From SZAS-103 sp038226665 (GTDB lineage: Bacteria; Pseudomonadota; Gammaproteobacteria; Xanthomonadales; Xanthomonadaceae), in assembly GCA_038226665.1 (NCBI GenBank), contig JBBRQI010000001.1:124001-188000 (forward strand): 64,000 nt of DNA, read 5' to 3'. Position numbers and translations under genes: made by a program. The notes under the pieces were generated by a model that saw only the letters and a list, made by a program, of their open reading frames with translations, did not search any database and was not told the origin of the DNA. Positions 7,832-16,296 of the stretch are shown here, one piece after another. Positions within the stretch are counted from its first letter, which is position 1. Every line of letters begins with the position of its first letter.

Positions 7832-9751
7832 TTGCCGACATCTCTGGTTGCTTCCCAGCTTGCCTGTCCTGTCCGCCTGGAGAACATCATTACCGTCAAG
7901 AAATCCTTGGGCGACACCGCAAGCGACGCTGAACCAGTGCCGCCTTCCGTACAGCAGATCCGCCGCCAGTTCATGCAGATTGCCCTGGCCTCCCCCCTGC
8001 TCGGCCTGGCGGCCACGCGCGCGTTCGCATTGCCTGGCGCTACGCAGGCATCGCCAAGCTCGCGCCCGTCGGCAAATCTGCAATCCGGTACCGCCGGCAA
8101 CGCCGACGCGGGAATTGCGCTGCAGCGGATGGCGGCGGGCAAGGAGCAATGGATCGGCGTGCGCAATTTCGGTGCGGTCGGCGACGGACTGGCAGACGAC
8201 GCAGCTTCCATCAACCGGGCGATGGCTGCCGGTTCGGGGAAGATCGTGCACTTCGGCGCTGGAAAGTACTTGGTCAACGATCCGATCGACGTCCGCAGCA
8301 ATACCACCGTCGTGTTCGACCCGGGCGTTATCGTGATCTGTGGATCGGACCGGGCGAAGTTTCTGCAGATCAGCGAAAAGGAGAACGTCAACATCTTCGG
8401 AAACGGAGCGCTGGTCACGAAGTCGCGGGCGAAGCCCGGACCAAGCGTCATCTACGTGCTTGGCAGCAGCAACGTCCATCTCGATTCGATCGTCATCGAC
8501 GGATCGGGCAAGGACGGTATTTATGTCGGCCCCGGAAGGAACAATACGCAGAACCTGAACACCCGGATCACCAACTGCACGATCGGCAACTGCCGCAGGC
8601 AAGGCATCTCCGTCACCCATGCGAAGTCCACGCTGATTCAGAACTGCGACATCTTTGGAACGAGTGGCGAGTCGCCCGCTGCTGGAATCGACCTCGAGGC
8701 CAACCCCGACACCACGGTCGAGGACACCGTCATCCGTGATTGCCACATCCACGACAACCTGCAGCAGGGCGGCATCGCGCACTTCATGGCTGTGCGCACG
8801 ATCATCGATGGCTGCAAGCTCGAGAACAACCTGGTCGCTGTCAATATCGATACGACCGGAATCCACATCGTGCACAAGGCCGTGGCATCGGTCGATGGTG
8901 CTACCGGACGGATCGTCGTGCCTGCGCATGACTGGAAGGTCGGCGACATGGTGCGCTTTCGCAAGATGCCCGGCGGTGCCCTGCCCGCAGGCGTCGCCAG
9001 CAACAGCAGCGTGTTCTTCGTGCTCTCGGTGATCAACGCTGACACCGTTGTCCTGAGCACGAACTACAACGGCGATCCCTTCCATCCCGGAAACGCCGGC
9101 GTGCTGCCGCTGCAGATGGGACGCTACCTGGAAAACGACAACTGCGATATCACGATTTCCAACTGCATCATCTCCGGAGGTGCCTCGGGCGGCGGCGGCA
9201 TCTACGCCGAGCAGGGTGCACGCGTCACCTGCATCGGCAACACGATCTCGCATGCGTATGGCGGCATCAACCTGGTGAACACGCCTGATTGCACGATCAC
9301 CGGCAACACGATCAACCCCAACCTCGGCGGGCGGGCGATCTACCTCACCAGCAGAAATTGCATTGTCAGCAATAACCGGATCTTTCACTCCAGGGACAAG
9401 GGAATTGAAATCAGCGGCACCGAGAAATCCGTCGTCAGCAACAACGTGCTGATCGCCTGCGGTTCGGTCAGCTCCATTGCCGTGTTTCTCAAGTACGCGA
9501 CGGACTGCATCGTCTCGAACAACACTCTCGTCCCCGACCCTTCGATACCGGTTGCGTACGGGATCGTGTTGGACGGCATGCAGCGAACCGCACGGAATCT
9601 GGTGGCGCAGAACAACCTCAAGGGATTCGGGAAAGACAACGCGCATGCACTCGTGATCGTTCCGTCGGCGAACTTCGATGGCGGCAACGTCAACCACGAC
9701 GGAACGTTTACGCGGCCCGATCTAACCAAGCAGGTGAATCGCCCGAATTGA
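7832..9751 (+). CDS. Tat-exported right-handed beta-helix protein (pectate-lyase-like)
   Basis: The protein is up to 639 residues. A twin-arginine signal is visible near 44-68: RRQFMQIALASPLLGLAA followed by an AFA-L cleavage-type site. The mature part opens with NFGAVGDGLADDAASINRA, the pectate-lyase superfamily entry motif seen in tailspikes and polysaccharide lyases. Many short beta-helix turns follow, rich in xxNxI and xITGNTI repeats (about 150-600). An insert near 370-430 breaks the helix. The start is uncertain: 7832 is TTG, and in-frame TTG or GTG codons about 25-35 residues inside would still keep the Tat motif. The location next to wecA and the glycan operon suggests it cuts or binds a surface polysaccharide. 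Catalytic residues could not be assigned. Confidence 0.72.
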   Translation: MPTSLVASQLACPVRLENIITVKKSLGDTASDAEPVPPSVQQIRRQFMQIALASPLLGLAATRAFALPGATQASPSSRPSANLQSGTAGNADAGIALQRMAAGKEQWIGVRNFGAVGDGLADDAASINRAMAAGSGKIVHFGAGKYLVNDPIDVRSNTTVVFDPGVIVICGSDRAKFLQISEKENVNIFGNGALVTKSRAKPGPSVIYVLGSSNVHLDSIVIDGSGKDGIYVGPGRNNTQNLNTRITNCTIGNCRRQGISVTHAKSTLIQNCDIFGTSGESPAAGIDLEANPDTTVEDTVIRDCHIHDNLQQGGIAHFMAVRTIIDGCKLENNLVAVNIDTTGIHIVHKAVASVDGATGRIVVPAHDWKVGDMVRFRKMPGGALPAGVASNSSVFFVLSVINADTVVLSTNYNGDPFHPGNAGVLPLQMGRYLENDNCDITISNCIISGGASGGGGIYAEQGARVTCIGNTISHAYGGINLVNTPDCTITGNTINPNLGGRAIYLTSRNCIVSNNRIFHSRDKGIEISGTEKSVVSNNVLIACGSVSSIAVFLKYATDCIVSNNTLVPDPSIPVAYGIVLDGMQRTARNLVAQNNLKGFGKDNAHALVIVPSANFDGGNVNHDGTFTRPDLTKQVNRPN

Positions 9752-10032
9752 CGATATGTCACACCGGGGGCTCATATCGAAATTGCCGGTGTGCGAGAAC
9801 ACTGGTCACGGTGTGGAGGCGTCAATCAAGAAAGATTGGGCAAAGCCTGATGTTCGCGCCAGGAATATTCTGTCTTCATACAAGACATTGCGAGCAACGA
9901 CGTTTCCGCTCGCGGAATTCGCTACCTTGATTTGCTAGATGAAGCAAGACTGCTGCGAGCTAAGTAAGGTCTGAACAAGTCTCCCGCCCCGCAAATCTTA
10001 CGCAATGAGCCGGCATCCTCGACAATGACGCC
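9752..10032. other. Intergenic stretch with no supported gene
   Basis: Two overlapping 60-codon frames exist here (9748-9930 and 9756-9938). They occupy the same bases in different frames, show no recognisable domain and have no clear ribosome site. The composition is more AT-rich than the flanking genes. With the transposase remnant just downstream, this looks like decayed sequence at the edge of the glycan operon. Confidence 0.5.
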
Positions 10033-10236
10033 ATGAAATAACTTACATTTGGCGATGCAGAGTGCGTGGACAAGCGCACATGCCGCGGCGCGAGGTTTTT
10101 CTGACGAAGATGGATCAGGTAGCGCCGTGGCGGGCGCTGGTGTCGCTGATGGAACCGATGTACTCCAAAGGTGGGTCGCAGACGTCATTCGTATCCGCTC
10201 GAACCGATGCTGCGCATCCACTTGATGCAGAACTAG
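10033..10236 (+). pseudogene. Remnant of an IS5-family transposase (N-terminal part)
   Basis: Three pieces in shifting frames rebuild the N-terminus of an IS5-group transposase. ATG at 10033 reads MK-stop-LTFGDAECVDKRT. A +/-1 shift near 10075 gives PRREVFLTKMDQVAPWRALV and LMEPMYSK. A shift back near 10185 gives YPLEPMLRIHLMQN, which ends in TAG at 10234 where Trp is expected. The same order (TFGDAE, RREVFL-EMDQVVPW, EPHYP, MLRIHLLQQW) is recalled from Xanthomonas-type IS5 transposases. The first codon after MK is a stop, there are at least two frameshifts and the rest of the gene is missing, so it is dead. No terminal inverted repeats were found. Confidence 0.78.
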
Positions 10237-10285
10237 ATTGTTTTTTTAAATCACACGATCTCGCAATAGCTCCGAGACGGTTGAC

Positions 10286-10879
10286 TCAAGTCAGTGGCAG
10301 CGGCCTATGGACGTAGACCGTCGATCGTGAGCCCCCGTGAACCTCCACATCGTCTGTCGCGATCGCGCCCATGCGCCGATAGAAGCCGTGCGCCGCGATC
10401 AGCTTCGCGCCGACGACGATCTTGAACGCGCTAATGTTCCTGTCGCTGAAGAACGCGCACAACTGCGTGAACAGCTTTTCCGCGATCTGCTGGCCACGAT
10501 AGCCCTGATCCAGCGCAAGGCTTAGCAACTCGGCATCGGGAATCCCGGGATTACCGGCGCTTTTACTGTAACGAATAATTTCCAGGATCCGCCACACGCG
10601 TCGTGGACGAAACGCCGATGGCATCAGCGCCCAGCCCAATTTCAACCAGTGCCGCAGCATGCCGCGATAGACCGTGCGCATGCTCGTCGCGCCGGAGATG
10701 AATCCCACGATGCGCCCCTCGCGTTCTGCAACGATCAGGGTACTGTCCTCGCCTTCATCGATCGCGCGGTACATCAAGGCAACGAATGCGATCCCCAGCG
10801 TTCCGAGGAAGCCCTGGTCGATATTCGCCATGTGCAGCTCGGCCACACGCCGGTAGAGCGCTGGTTTGACGGCCTCCAC
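10286..10879 (-). CDS. GNAT-family N-acetyltransferase
   Basis: This 197-residue protein has a GNAT core. The acetyl-CoA loop lies in LALDQGYRGQQIAEKLF (about 135-151), preceded by a beta-strand and an IVAEREGRIVGFISG segment typical of the fold, and followed by a GFYRRMGA motif near the C-terminus. The GTG start at 10879 lies two bases after the stop of the sugar-transferase gene, so this is the last gene of the long glycan operon. By position it is a candidate to acetylate the 4-amino group of the UDP-sugar made by the LegB/LegC-like pair upstream, a job done by the unrelated PglD in Campylobacter and by GNATs such as PseH or WecD in other pathways. That substrate is inferred. Confidence 0.75.
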   Translation of the reverse strand: MEAVKPALYRRVAELHMANIDQGFLGTLGIAFVALMYRAIDEGEDSTLIVAEREGRIVGFISGATSMRTVYRGMLRHWLKLGWALMPSAFRPRRVWRILEIIRYSKSAGNPGIPDAELLSLALDQGYRGQQIAEKLFTQLCAFFSDRNISAFKIVVGAKLIAAHGFYRRMGAIATDDVEVHGGSRSTVYVHRPLPLT

Positions 10880-10881
10880 AC

Positions 10882-11553
10882 TCAGTCGCCAACTGCCGCG
10901 GCAAGTTCTTCCGGCGGCGGCGGCAAGTCGCCAAATATCCGCCATGCAATGGTCGAATCGGGAAACAGCACGACCCATGCCGTCACGAAGATCGTCGCAA
11001 AATAGGTACGCAGTCCCTGGTTTGCGACGTACCATTCTTCGAGCTTTCCCTTGTATGGCATGATCACGTTGTCGTAGAAGTTCGCGGCCGCGTCGTGCTC
11101 GTGCATCAGGTCTTCCTCATTGCGGAAGACGATCGAGCCGATACCCGACAGTCCCGGCCTTACCTTGACGATCTCGGCCTGCGATGCCGCGGGGAACGCA
11201 TCGAAGCAACGCCGTGTCTGCGGACGCGGACCGACGACGCTCATGTCGCCACGCAGGATATTGAGCAATTGCGGCAATTCGTTGATCTTGGTCTTGCGCA
11301 GGAATCCGCCCATCGGCAGGATGCGCGTATCGTTCTTCAACGTGACGGTGCCAGTGCCAAGATTCGGACTGTCCTTGAGCATCGTGGCGAACTTGTACAG
11401 CTTGAAAAGATGCCCGCCCTTGCCGATACGATTCTGCAGAAAGAACACTTCGCCCTCGCCGCTCAGCCGCAACGCAATCGCGATCGGCACCAGCAGCGGC
11501 GACAGCAGCAGCAGGGCGAATCCCGAAAGGACGATGTCGAAGAGACGTTGCAT
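10882..11553 (-). CDS. PglC-like initiating sugar-phosphate transferase
   Basis: This 223-residue member of the bacterial sugar transferase family (PglC/WcaJ/WbaP catalytic domain) transfers a sugar-1-phosphate to undecaprenyl phosphate at the inner membrane. An N-terminal re-entrant hydrophobic helix (LSGFALLLLSPLLVPIAIAL, about 9-28) precedes FFLQNRIGKGG, the KLYKFATM segment, KINELPQLLNILRGDMS and VVGPRPQT. The small PglC-type size, without the extra transmembrane domain of WcaJ/WbaP, supports a PglC role. It sits two bases before the dehydratase stop and next to an aminotransferase and an acetyltransferase, as in diNAc-bacillosamine loci. Confidence 0.85.
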   Translation of the reverse strand: MQRLFDIVLSGFALLLLSPLLVPIAIALRLSGEGEVFFLQNRIGKGGHLFKLYKFATMLKDSPNLGTGTVTLKNDTRILPMGGFLRKTKINELPQLLNILRGDMSVVGPRPQTRRCFDAFPAASQAEIVKVRPGLSGIGSIVFRNEEDLMHEHDAAANFYDNVIMPYKGKLEEWYVANQGLRTYFATIFVTAWVVLFPDSTIAWRIFGDLPPPPEELAAAVGD

Positions 11554-11555
11554 GC

Positions 11556-12743
11556 CTACATCCTGCCGTCGAGGTACTTGCCGGTTTCCTTGTGCGCGAA
11601 GTCCGGGATCATCTCGTTGAATAGCTCGACGATCTCGGGCTTGTCCCAGCTCGGCTGGGAGCGGATGCGGTCGATCGTTTCCAGGAAATAATCGAGCCGC
11701 GCCTCGTCGCACGCAAGCCCGTTGCGGATCACGCCGATGCTCTCGAAACGCCCCATGTCCAGGGTTTCCGAGTCGGTGAAGAACTCCTCGAAATCCTTCT
11801 CGCCGGTGGTGTCGCTCGCGAAGAAGTAGCAGGGCCATTGCTTCGTGCGAATCAGCTCCGCGGCACGATCGCGCGCCTCGTCCTCGCTCGCGCATTCGAA
11901 CGGCTCGAAACCCAGGCCGTGCAGGAAGCGCACCGCGATTTCCGAGAACCGCGTCAGGTCCAGCGCTTCGCTGAGCTTGGGAAAGAAGATGTCGCGATTC
12001 TCTCCGAGCAAGCAGGACATCAGGCACAGCTCGCCGGATTCCTGCGGCGTGACGAAATACCGGCGCACGTCGTTCGGCGCGGAGATCGGCTGGCCCTTGG
12101 CGAAGCGCTGGTTGAATCCATGCAGCAACGAACCATCGGAGAACGCCACGTTGGCGAAGCGCGCGGTCGAGATCGGCAACTGCCTGCTGGCGCGCATCAG
12201 GAACATTTCCATGATCCGCTTGCTCGCACCCATCATGTTGACGGGGTTGGCAGCCTTGTCGGTGGAGACGCAGAAGTACTTGCCCGCCCCGCTCCGCCTT
12301 GCCTGCTCGATCGTCGCGATGGTGTTGAGCACGTTCACTTCGATCAGCCGCATCAGCGTGAAGGGATCCTTCTCGCTGCGCACGTGCTTGAGCGCCGACA
12401 GGTTCAGAACATAATCGTAGCCGCTGCCCGCTCGCATCAACGCGGCGAACTCGCGCGAACCGCAGTCGATCGCGAAGGTCCGGAAATCGCCATCGATATA
12501 GCCGAGCGTGCTGCGGATATCGCGCACCAGCTCGACCGTGTTGTTCTCGCTGATGTCGACCACGTGCAGCGCGCGCGGCTTGCGCTTGAAGATCTCGCGC
12601 GTCACCGCCTGGCCGATCGATCCGGCGCCGCCGATCACGAGGAAGCGGCCCGCCGCAACCAATGCCGAAAGGTGTGCCTCTTCGCGATGCACGTCCGCGT
12701 CGAACAGCGGCTGGCTGCGGCCGATCAGTTGCAGGACGTTCAT
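11556..12743 (-). CDS. UDP-GlcNAc 4,6-dehydratase, LegB/PglF-like soluble form
   Basis: This 395-residue extended SDR has GGAGSIGQAVTRE at 38-50 for NAD(P) binding. It has the dehydratase motif VSTDKAANPVNMMGASKR, in which Met/Asp/Lys replace the usual Tyr-based triad as in PglF and WbpM. It lacks the N-terminal transmembrane helices of PglF/WbpM and so resembles the soluble LegB group. It should convert UDP-GlcNAc to the 4-keto-6-deoxy sugar used by the LegC aminotransferase, whose stop codon overlaps this start (ATGA). A C-terminal extension after about residue 260 is shared with LegB-like proteins. Confidence 0.82.
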   Translation of the reverse strand: MNVLQLIGRSQPLFDADVHREEAHLSALVAAGRFLVIGGAGSIGQAVTREIFKRKPRALHVVDISENNTVELVRDIRSTLGYIDGDFRTFAIDCGSREFAALMRAGSGYDYVLNLSALKHVRSEKDPFTLMRLIEVNVLNTIATIEQARRSGAGKYFCVSTDKAANPVNMMGASKRIMEMFLMRASRQLPISTARFANVAFSDGSLLHGFNQRFAKGQPISAPNDVRRYFVTPQESGELCLMSCLLGENRDIFFPKLSEALDLTRFSEIAVRFLHGLGFEPFECASEDEARDRAAELIRTKQWPCYFFASDTTGEKDFEEFFTDSETLDMGRFESIGVIRNGLACDEARLDYFLETIDRIRSQPSWDKPEIVELFNEMIPDFAHKETGKYLDGRM

Positions 12744-13906
12744 GTGCGCACCGCGCTGTCCGGCACGCTCGACGGAAGATTGACGACGCGCTCCTCCAGC
12801 CAGAGCGAATTCGCCAGGCCGTCGTGCTGGCAGTTCCGATACATCTCCAGGTGCGTCATCAGCCGCCAGATCGGGCGGGTCATGACGCCGTGGCCATTGG
12901 TGTACTCGAGGAAGGCGTCGCGCTCGGCCAGCGAATGGAGCACGATCGCATTGAGCCAGTGGTTGGACGTGCAACCTTCCCGCGCCTGCACGAGCCGCAT
13001 GCCGAATCCGTCCAGCAACGCATCGTACTGCGTCGCGATATCCGCCTTGATCCGCAGGAAACGCGGCAGGGTTTCCATCTGCGCGCAACCGAGCGCGGCA
13101 TTGAGATTGGGCATCCGGTAGTTGTAGCCGACCTCGTCGTGGACGAACTCGAAGGGATGCGGCACCTTGGACGTCGTGGTGATGTGCTTCGCGCGGCGCG
13201 CGAACTCCGGGTCGTCGGTGACGATCATCCCGCCGCCGCCGGTCGTGATCACCTTGTTGCCATTGAAACTGAGCGTGGCCGCCTTGCCGAACGTGCCGGT
13301 GTGCCGCGCGCCGACGTAGCTGCCGAGCGACTCCGCGGCATCCTCGATGACAGGGATGGCGTACTCGTCGCAGATCGCGACGATTTCCTCGATGCGGCAT
13401 GGCAGGCCGAACGTGTGCATCGGCGAACAGGCCGCGATCCTGCGTCCCGTGGTCCTGTTCCATGCGTGGCCACCGCGCAACTCGGCGTGCGCGTGCAGGA
13501 ACCCGCGCAGCGCGTCGGGACTCATCCCCATGCTGTCGAGGTCCACATCGACGAACACCGGATGCGAGCCCGCATAGCTGAGCGCGTTGCAGGTCGCGAT
13601 GAAGGTCAGTGCCTGGGTGAGCACTTCCTCGCCGCGCTGGACTCCCGAGAGCTGCAGGGCGACATGCAGGGCGGCGGTGCCGTTGACGGTCGCCACCGCG
13701 TGCTTCGCGCCCGTGAACGCCGCGATCTGCTGCTCGAATTCCACGACCCGTGCTCCAACCGACGAGACGAAGTTGGAATCGATGCATTCGGCGAGATAGC
13801 GCTTTTCATTGCCGTCGAAGACAGGGCGATGCAGGGGGATGAATCCCTCGCCATAGACCGAACGGACGAACGCGACGACGGCTGCGGAAAGAGTACGGTC
13901 GCTCAT
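12740..13906 (-). CDS. LegC-family PLP aminotransferase
   Basis: This 388-residue DegT/DnrJ/EryC1-type sugar aminotransferase has the PLP lysine at about 218 in SFNGNKVITTGGGG. EDAAESLGS (about 188-196) holds the Asp that contacts the pyridine nitrogen. The opening FIPLHRPVFDGNEKRYL and GTAALHVAL match the LegC subgroup, which adds a 4-amino group to UDP-4-keto-6-deoxy-GlcNAc. No LegI/NeuB-type nonulosonate synthase or LegG is present in the window, so the aminated sugar is probably used directly rather than turned into legionaminic acid. It overlaps both neighbours by 4 bp. Confidence 0.87.
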   Translation of the reverse strand: MSDRTLSAAVVAFVRSVYGEGFIPLHRPVFDGNEKRYLAECIDSNFVSSVGARVVEFEQQIAAFTGAKHAVATVNGTAALHVALQLSGVQRGEEVLTQALTFIATCNALSYAGSHPVFVDVDLDSMGMSPDALRGFLHAHAELRGGHAWNRTTGRRIAACSPMHTFGLPCRIEEIVAICDEYAIPVIEDAAESLGSYVGARHTGTFGKAATLSFNGNKVITTGGGGMIVTDDPEFARRAKHITTTSKVPHPFEFVHDEVGYNYRMPNLNAALGCAQMETLPRFLRIKADIATQYDALLDGFGMRLVQAREGCTSNHWLNAIVLHSLAERDAFLEYTNGHGVMTRPIWRLMTHLEMYRNCQHDGLANSLWLEERVVNLPSSVPDSAVRT

Positions 13907-15135
13907 GGCACGAAGCCTCCATCGACGTCTCTCGCACGGGCAACCGCCCCGCCAGGCGGCCGACGGTCCGCCACCACCGCAGGTTTCTGCGGAACTCCCA
14001 TCTCGCTGAGCATCATTTCGTTCACCTTGTGCACATCGTACTTTTCTTCCGCGATCTGCCGGGATCTCGCGCCCATGCGCGCTGCGAGCGTTGGATCGTC
14101 CAGGAAGCGCTGCATCGCGGCGACCAGCCCATCGACCGATCTCACCGGCACCAGGAATCCATTGTCGCCTTCCGCAACGGTTTCGCGACAGCCCGGCGTA
14201 TCGGTGGTGATGATCGGGCGGCCCATCGCCATCGCTTCGAGCACGGTCCGGGGCGTCCCTTCGCGATACGACGGCAGCACATAGACGGCGCTACTGACGA
14301 TCGCAGGCCGCACATCGGCCAGGCGACCAATGAACTCGATGCATCCGCTGGCCACCCACGCGTCCAGCTCCGACTGTGCGATCGCATCCGGATTCTCGTC
14401 GATCCAGCCAGCGAGCAGGAACCTTGCTTCCGGATTGCGCGCTTTCGCCTTCGCAGCTGCCGCGGCGTATTCGCGCACTCCCTTGTCGCCAAGGAGCCGG
14501 CCGATCATGAGGAACTGCAATGGCTCGGTGGCCGGAGAAGACAATGGGTACTCGTCAAGGTCGATGCCCGAGCCGTTGAGGACGACCGAGGGGACTCCTG
14601 TTTTCAGGATGCCGCGTTCGCGGAAGAGCGCCTGGTCGTCCGGGTTCTGGAAGAAAACCTTGCTCACCCGGGCCAGCGCCAGCGCGTACAGCTTCTGTGC
14701 GAGCCCACGCACGATCATGCGCTGGCCTTCGCCCTGGAACGCATAGCCCAGGCCCGTGATCAGCGCAAACCGGCGCGGCACGCGCGCCATCCACGCTGCC
14801 AGCGAGCCGTAGATAACCGGTTTGATCGTGTAGGCCAGAACGACATCCGGCCGGATCGAGCGCATCAATCCGCGCAGATGCAGCAGCAGCAGCAGATCCC
14901 CCAGCGGGTTCAGCCCGGTGCGCCTGAGCGGGATCGCGTGCGCGACCATCGATCGCGCCTCGACCAGGCCATGAACGGGATGACCTGCGGCCAGGCCCGG
15001 CGTCGCGACATGCACCTCGAAACCGCGCGCAACCAGGGCATCCAGGAATGCACCACGGAAATGCAGCAGCGAGTCGGGAAAACCGCCGATGACGAGAATC
15101 CTGGGCGCTGCGAGCGGCTGCTGCGGCGAGGTCAT
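13903..15135 (-). CDS. GT4 glycosyltransferase, PglA-like
   Basis: This 410-residue GT-B enzyme has an N-terminal acceptor domain beginning ILVIGGFPDSLLHFRGAF and containing ITGLGYAFQGEG. Its C-terminal donor domain has MIGRLLGDKGVREY, followed by the SYREGTPRTVLEAMAMGRP element with the E-x7-E pair. The ITGLGYAF segment and GG-x-P start are reminiscent of PglA, which adds a HexNAc to undecaprenyl-PP-diNAcBac. Its place directly upstream of the LegC aminotransferase supports it as the second-sugar transferase. The last 30 residues are low-complexity. Donor specificity cannot be read. Confidence 0.8.
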   Translation of the reverse strand: MTSPQQPLAAPRILVIGGFPDSLLHFRGAFLDALVARGFEVHVATPGLAAGHPVHGLVEARSMVAHAIPLRRTGLNPLGDLLLLLHLRGLMRSIRPDVVLAYTIKPVIYGSLAAWMARVPRRFALITGLGYAFQGEGQRMIVRGLAQKLYALALARVSKVFFQNPDDQALFRERGILKTGVPSVVLNGSGIDLDEYPLSSPATEPLQFLMIGRLLGDKGVREYAAAAAKAKARNPEARFLLAGWIDENPDAIAQSELDAWVASGCIEFIGRLADVRPAIVSSAVYVLPSYREGTPRTVLEAMAMGRPIITTDTPGCRETVAEGDNGFLVPVRSVDGLVAAMQRFLDDPTLAARMGARSRQIAEEKYDVHKVNEMMLSEMGVPQKPAVVADRRPPGGAVARARDVDGGFVP

Positions 15136-15168
15136 GTCATGGGTCGAAAGGATGGCGTCGCATCCGCG

Positions 15169-16296
15169 TCAGGCCGGGTTTCGCCACACGGTCCGGTTGA
15201 TGTAACGGGTGTAGCTCGGAATGATGCGCGCTACCTTCAGCGAGACGTTGCATGTCGCATAGTCGGCGACCATGTCCATCGGCTTTCCGGCGGCTTCGAT
15301 CTGCGCTGTCACGACCGCGACCGCCGCCAGGACGTCGTCCTGCCTCAGTCCGCACATGATGAGCGTGCCCTCGTCCATGCCCTCGGGCCGTTCGTGGGCT
15401 TCGCGTATGGTGACGGCCGGGAAACCCAGGATCGAGGATTCCTCGGTCACCGTCCCGCTATCGGAAATCACGCAGAACGCATCGCTTTGCAAGCGAATGT
15501 AGTCAGCGAATCCAAGCGGCTTCAGGAATCGCACGAGTGGACTGATCTTCAGTTCGCCGCGCGCTTCCAGGCGCTTGCGCGTGCGCGGATGCGTGGACAC
15601 GATGACCGGGAGTCCGTAATGCCGTGCGAGGGCGTCGAGCGTCGCGATCAGCGTCGCGAGGCCTGTCTCGCTGTCGACGTTCTCCTCGCGATGCGCGCTG
15701 ACGATGAAATATTTCCGCGACTGCAGGTCGAGGTCGGCAAGCACGGTTGATGCTTCGATCGACTGCGCCTGTCGCAGGATCACTTCGCGCATCGGCGATC
15801 CGGTCTTGATCACCGTTTCCGGCCGGACGCCTTCGGCGAGCAGGTAACGCCTCGCGTGTTCGGTGTACACCAGGTTGATGTCGCTGATGTGGTCGACGAT
15901 CTTGCGGTTGATTTCCTCCGGAACGCGCTGGTCGAAGCAACGGTTGCCCGCCTCCATGTGGAAGATCGGTATCTTCCTCCGCTTCGCCGCGATGGCCGAG
16001 AGGCAACTGTTGGTATCGCCGAGCAGCAGCAAGGCGTCGGGGCGATGGCGAGCCATCTCGGCATCCGACTTGGCGATGATCGATCCGATCGTCTCCGCAA
16101 CCGAATCCGTCGCCGCGGCGAGAAAAGCGTCGGGACGGCGCAAGCCCAATCCTTCGAAGAAGATCTCGTTGAGTTCGTAGTCGAAGTTCTGCCCCGTGTG
16201 CACGAGCACCTGCTCGTAGTGCCGATCCAGCTCCTGGATCACGCAGGACAGCTTGATGATTTCGGGTCTGGTGCCGACGATCGTCATGATCTTCAC
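15169..16296 (-). CDS. UDP-HexNAc 2-epimerase (WecB/FnlC-like)
   Basis: This 375-residue non-hydrolysing UDP-N-acetylglucosamine 2-epimerase-family protein opens KIMTIVGTRPEIIKL. It contains HTGQNFDYELNE, LLLLGDTNSCLSA, HMEAGNRCFDQRVPEEINRK, SAHREENVDSE, ISDSGTVTEESS and PAVTIREAHERPEG, covering the family's UDP and catalytic positions. The GTG start at 16296 overlaps the upstream reductase stop (GTGA). Lying directly after the FnlA-like and RmlD-like genes, it is most likely the C2-epimerase that completes a UDP-L-HexNAc (FnlC/WbvD role) rather than a ManNAc-forming WecB. Confidence 0.87.
   Translation of the reverse strand: MKIMTIVGTRPEIIKLSCVIQELDRHYEQVLVHTGQNFDYELNEIFFEGLGLRRPDAFLAAATDSVAETIGSIIAKSDAEMARHRPDALLLLGDTNSCLSAIAAKRRKIPIFHMEAGNRCFDQRVPEEINRKIVDHISDINLVYTEHARRYLLAEGVRPETVIKTGSPMREVILRQAQSIEASTVLADLDLQSRKYFIVSAHREENVDSETGLATLIATLDALARHYGLPVIVSTHPRTRKRLEARGELKISPLVRFLKPLGFADYIRLQSDAFCVISDSGTVTEESSILGFPAVTIREAHERPEGMDEGTLIMCGLRQDDVLAAVAVVTAQIEAAGKPMDMVADYATCNVSLKVARIIPSYTRYINRTVWRNPA

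Noticed and set aside
9748..9938. Two small frames after the beta-helix gene
   Set aside because: They overlap each other in different frames, lack ribosome sites and domains, and sit beside decayed transposase sequence.
11556..16296. Legionaminic or pseudaminic acid pathway
   Set aside because: LegB/LegC-like genes are present, but no NeuB/LegI-type synthase, hydrolysing epimerase or CMP-transferase for nonulosonates was found; KdsB at 48038 belongs to KDO metabolism.
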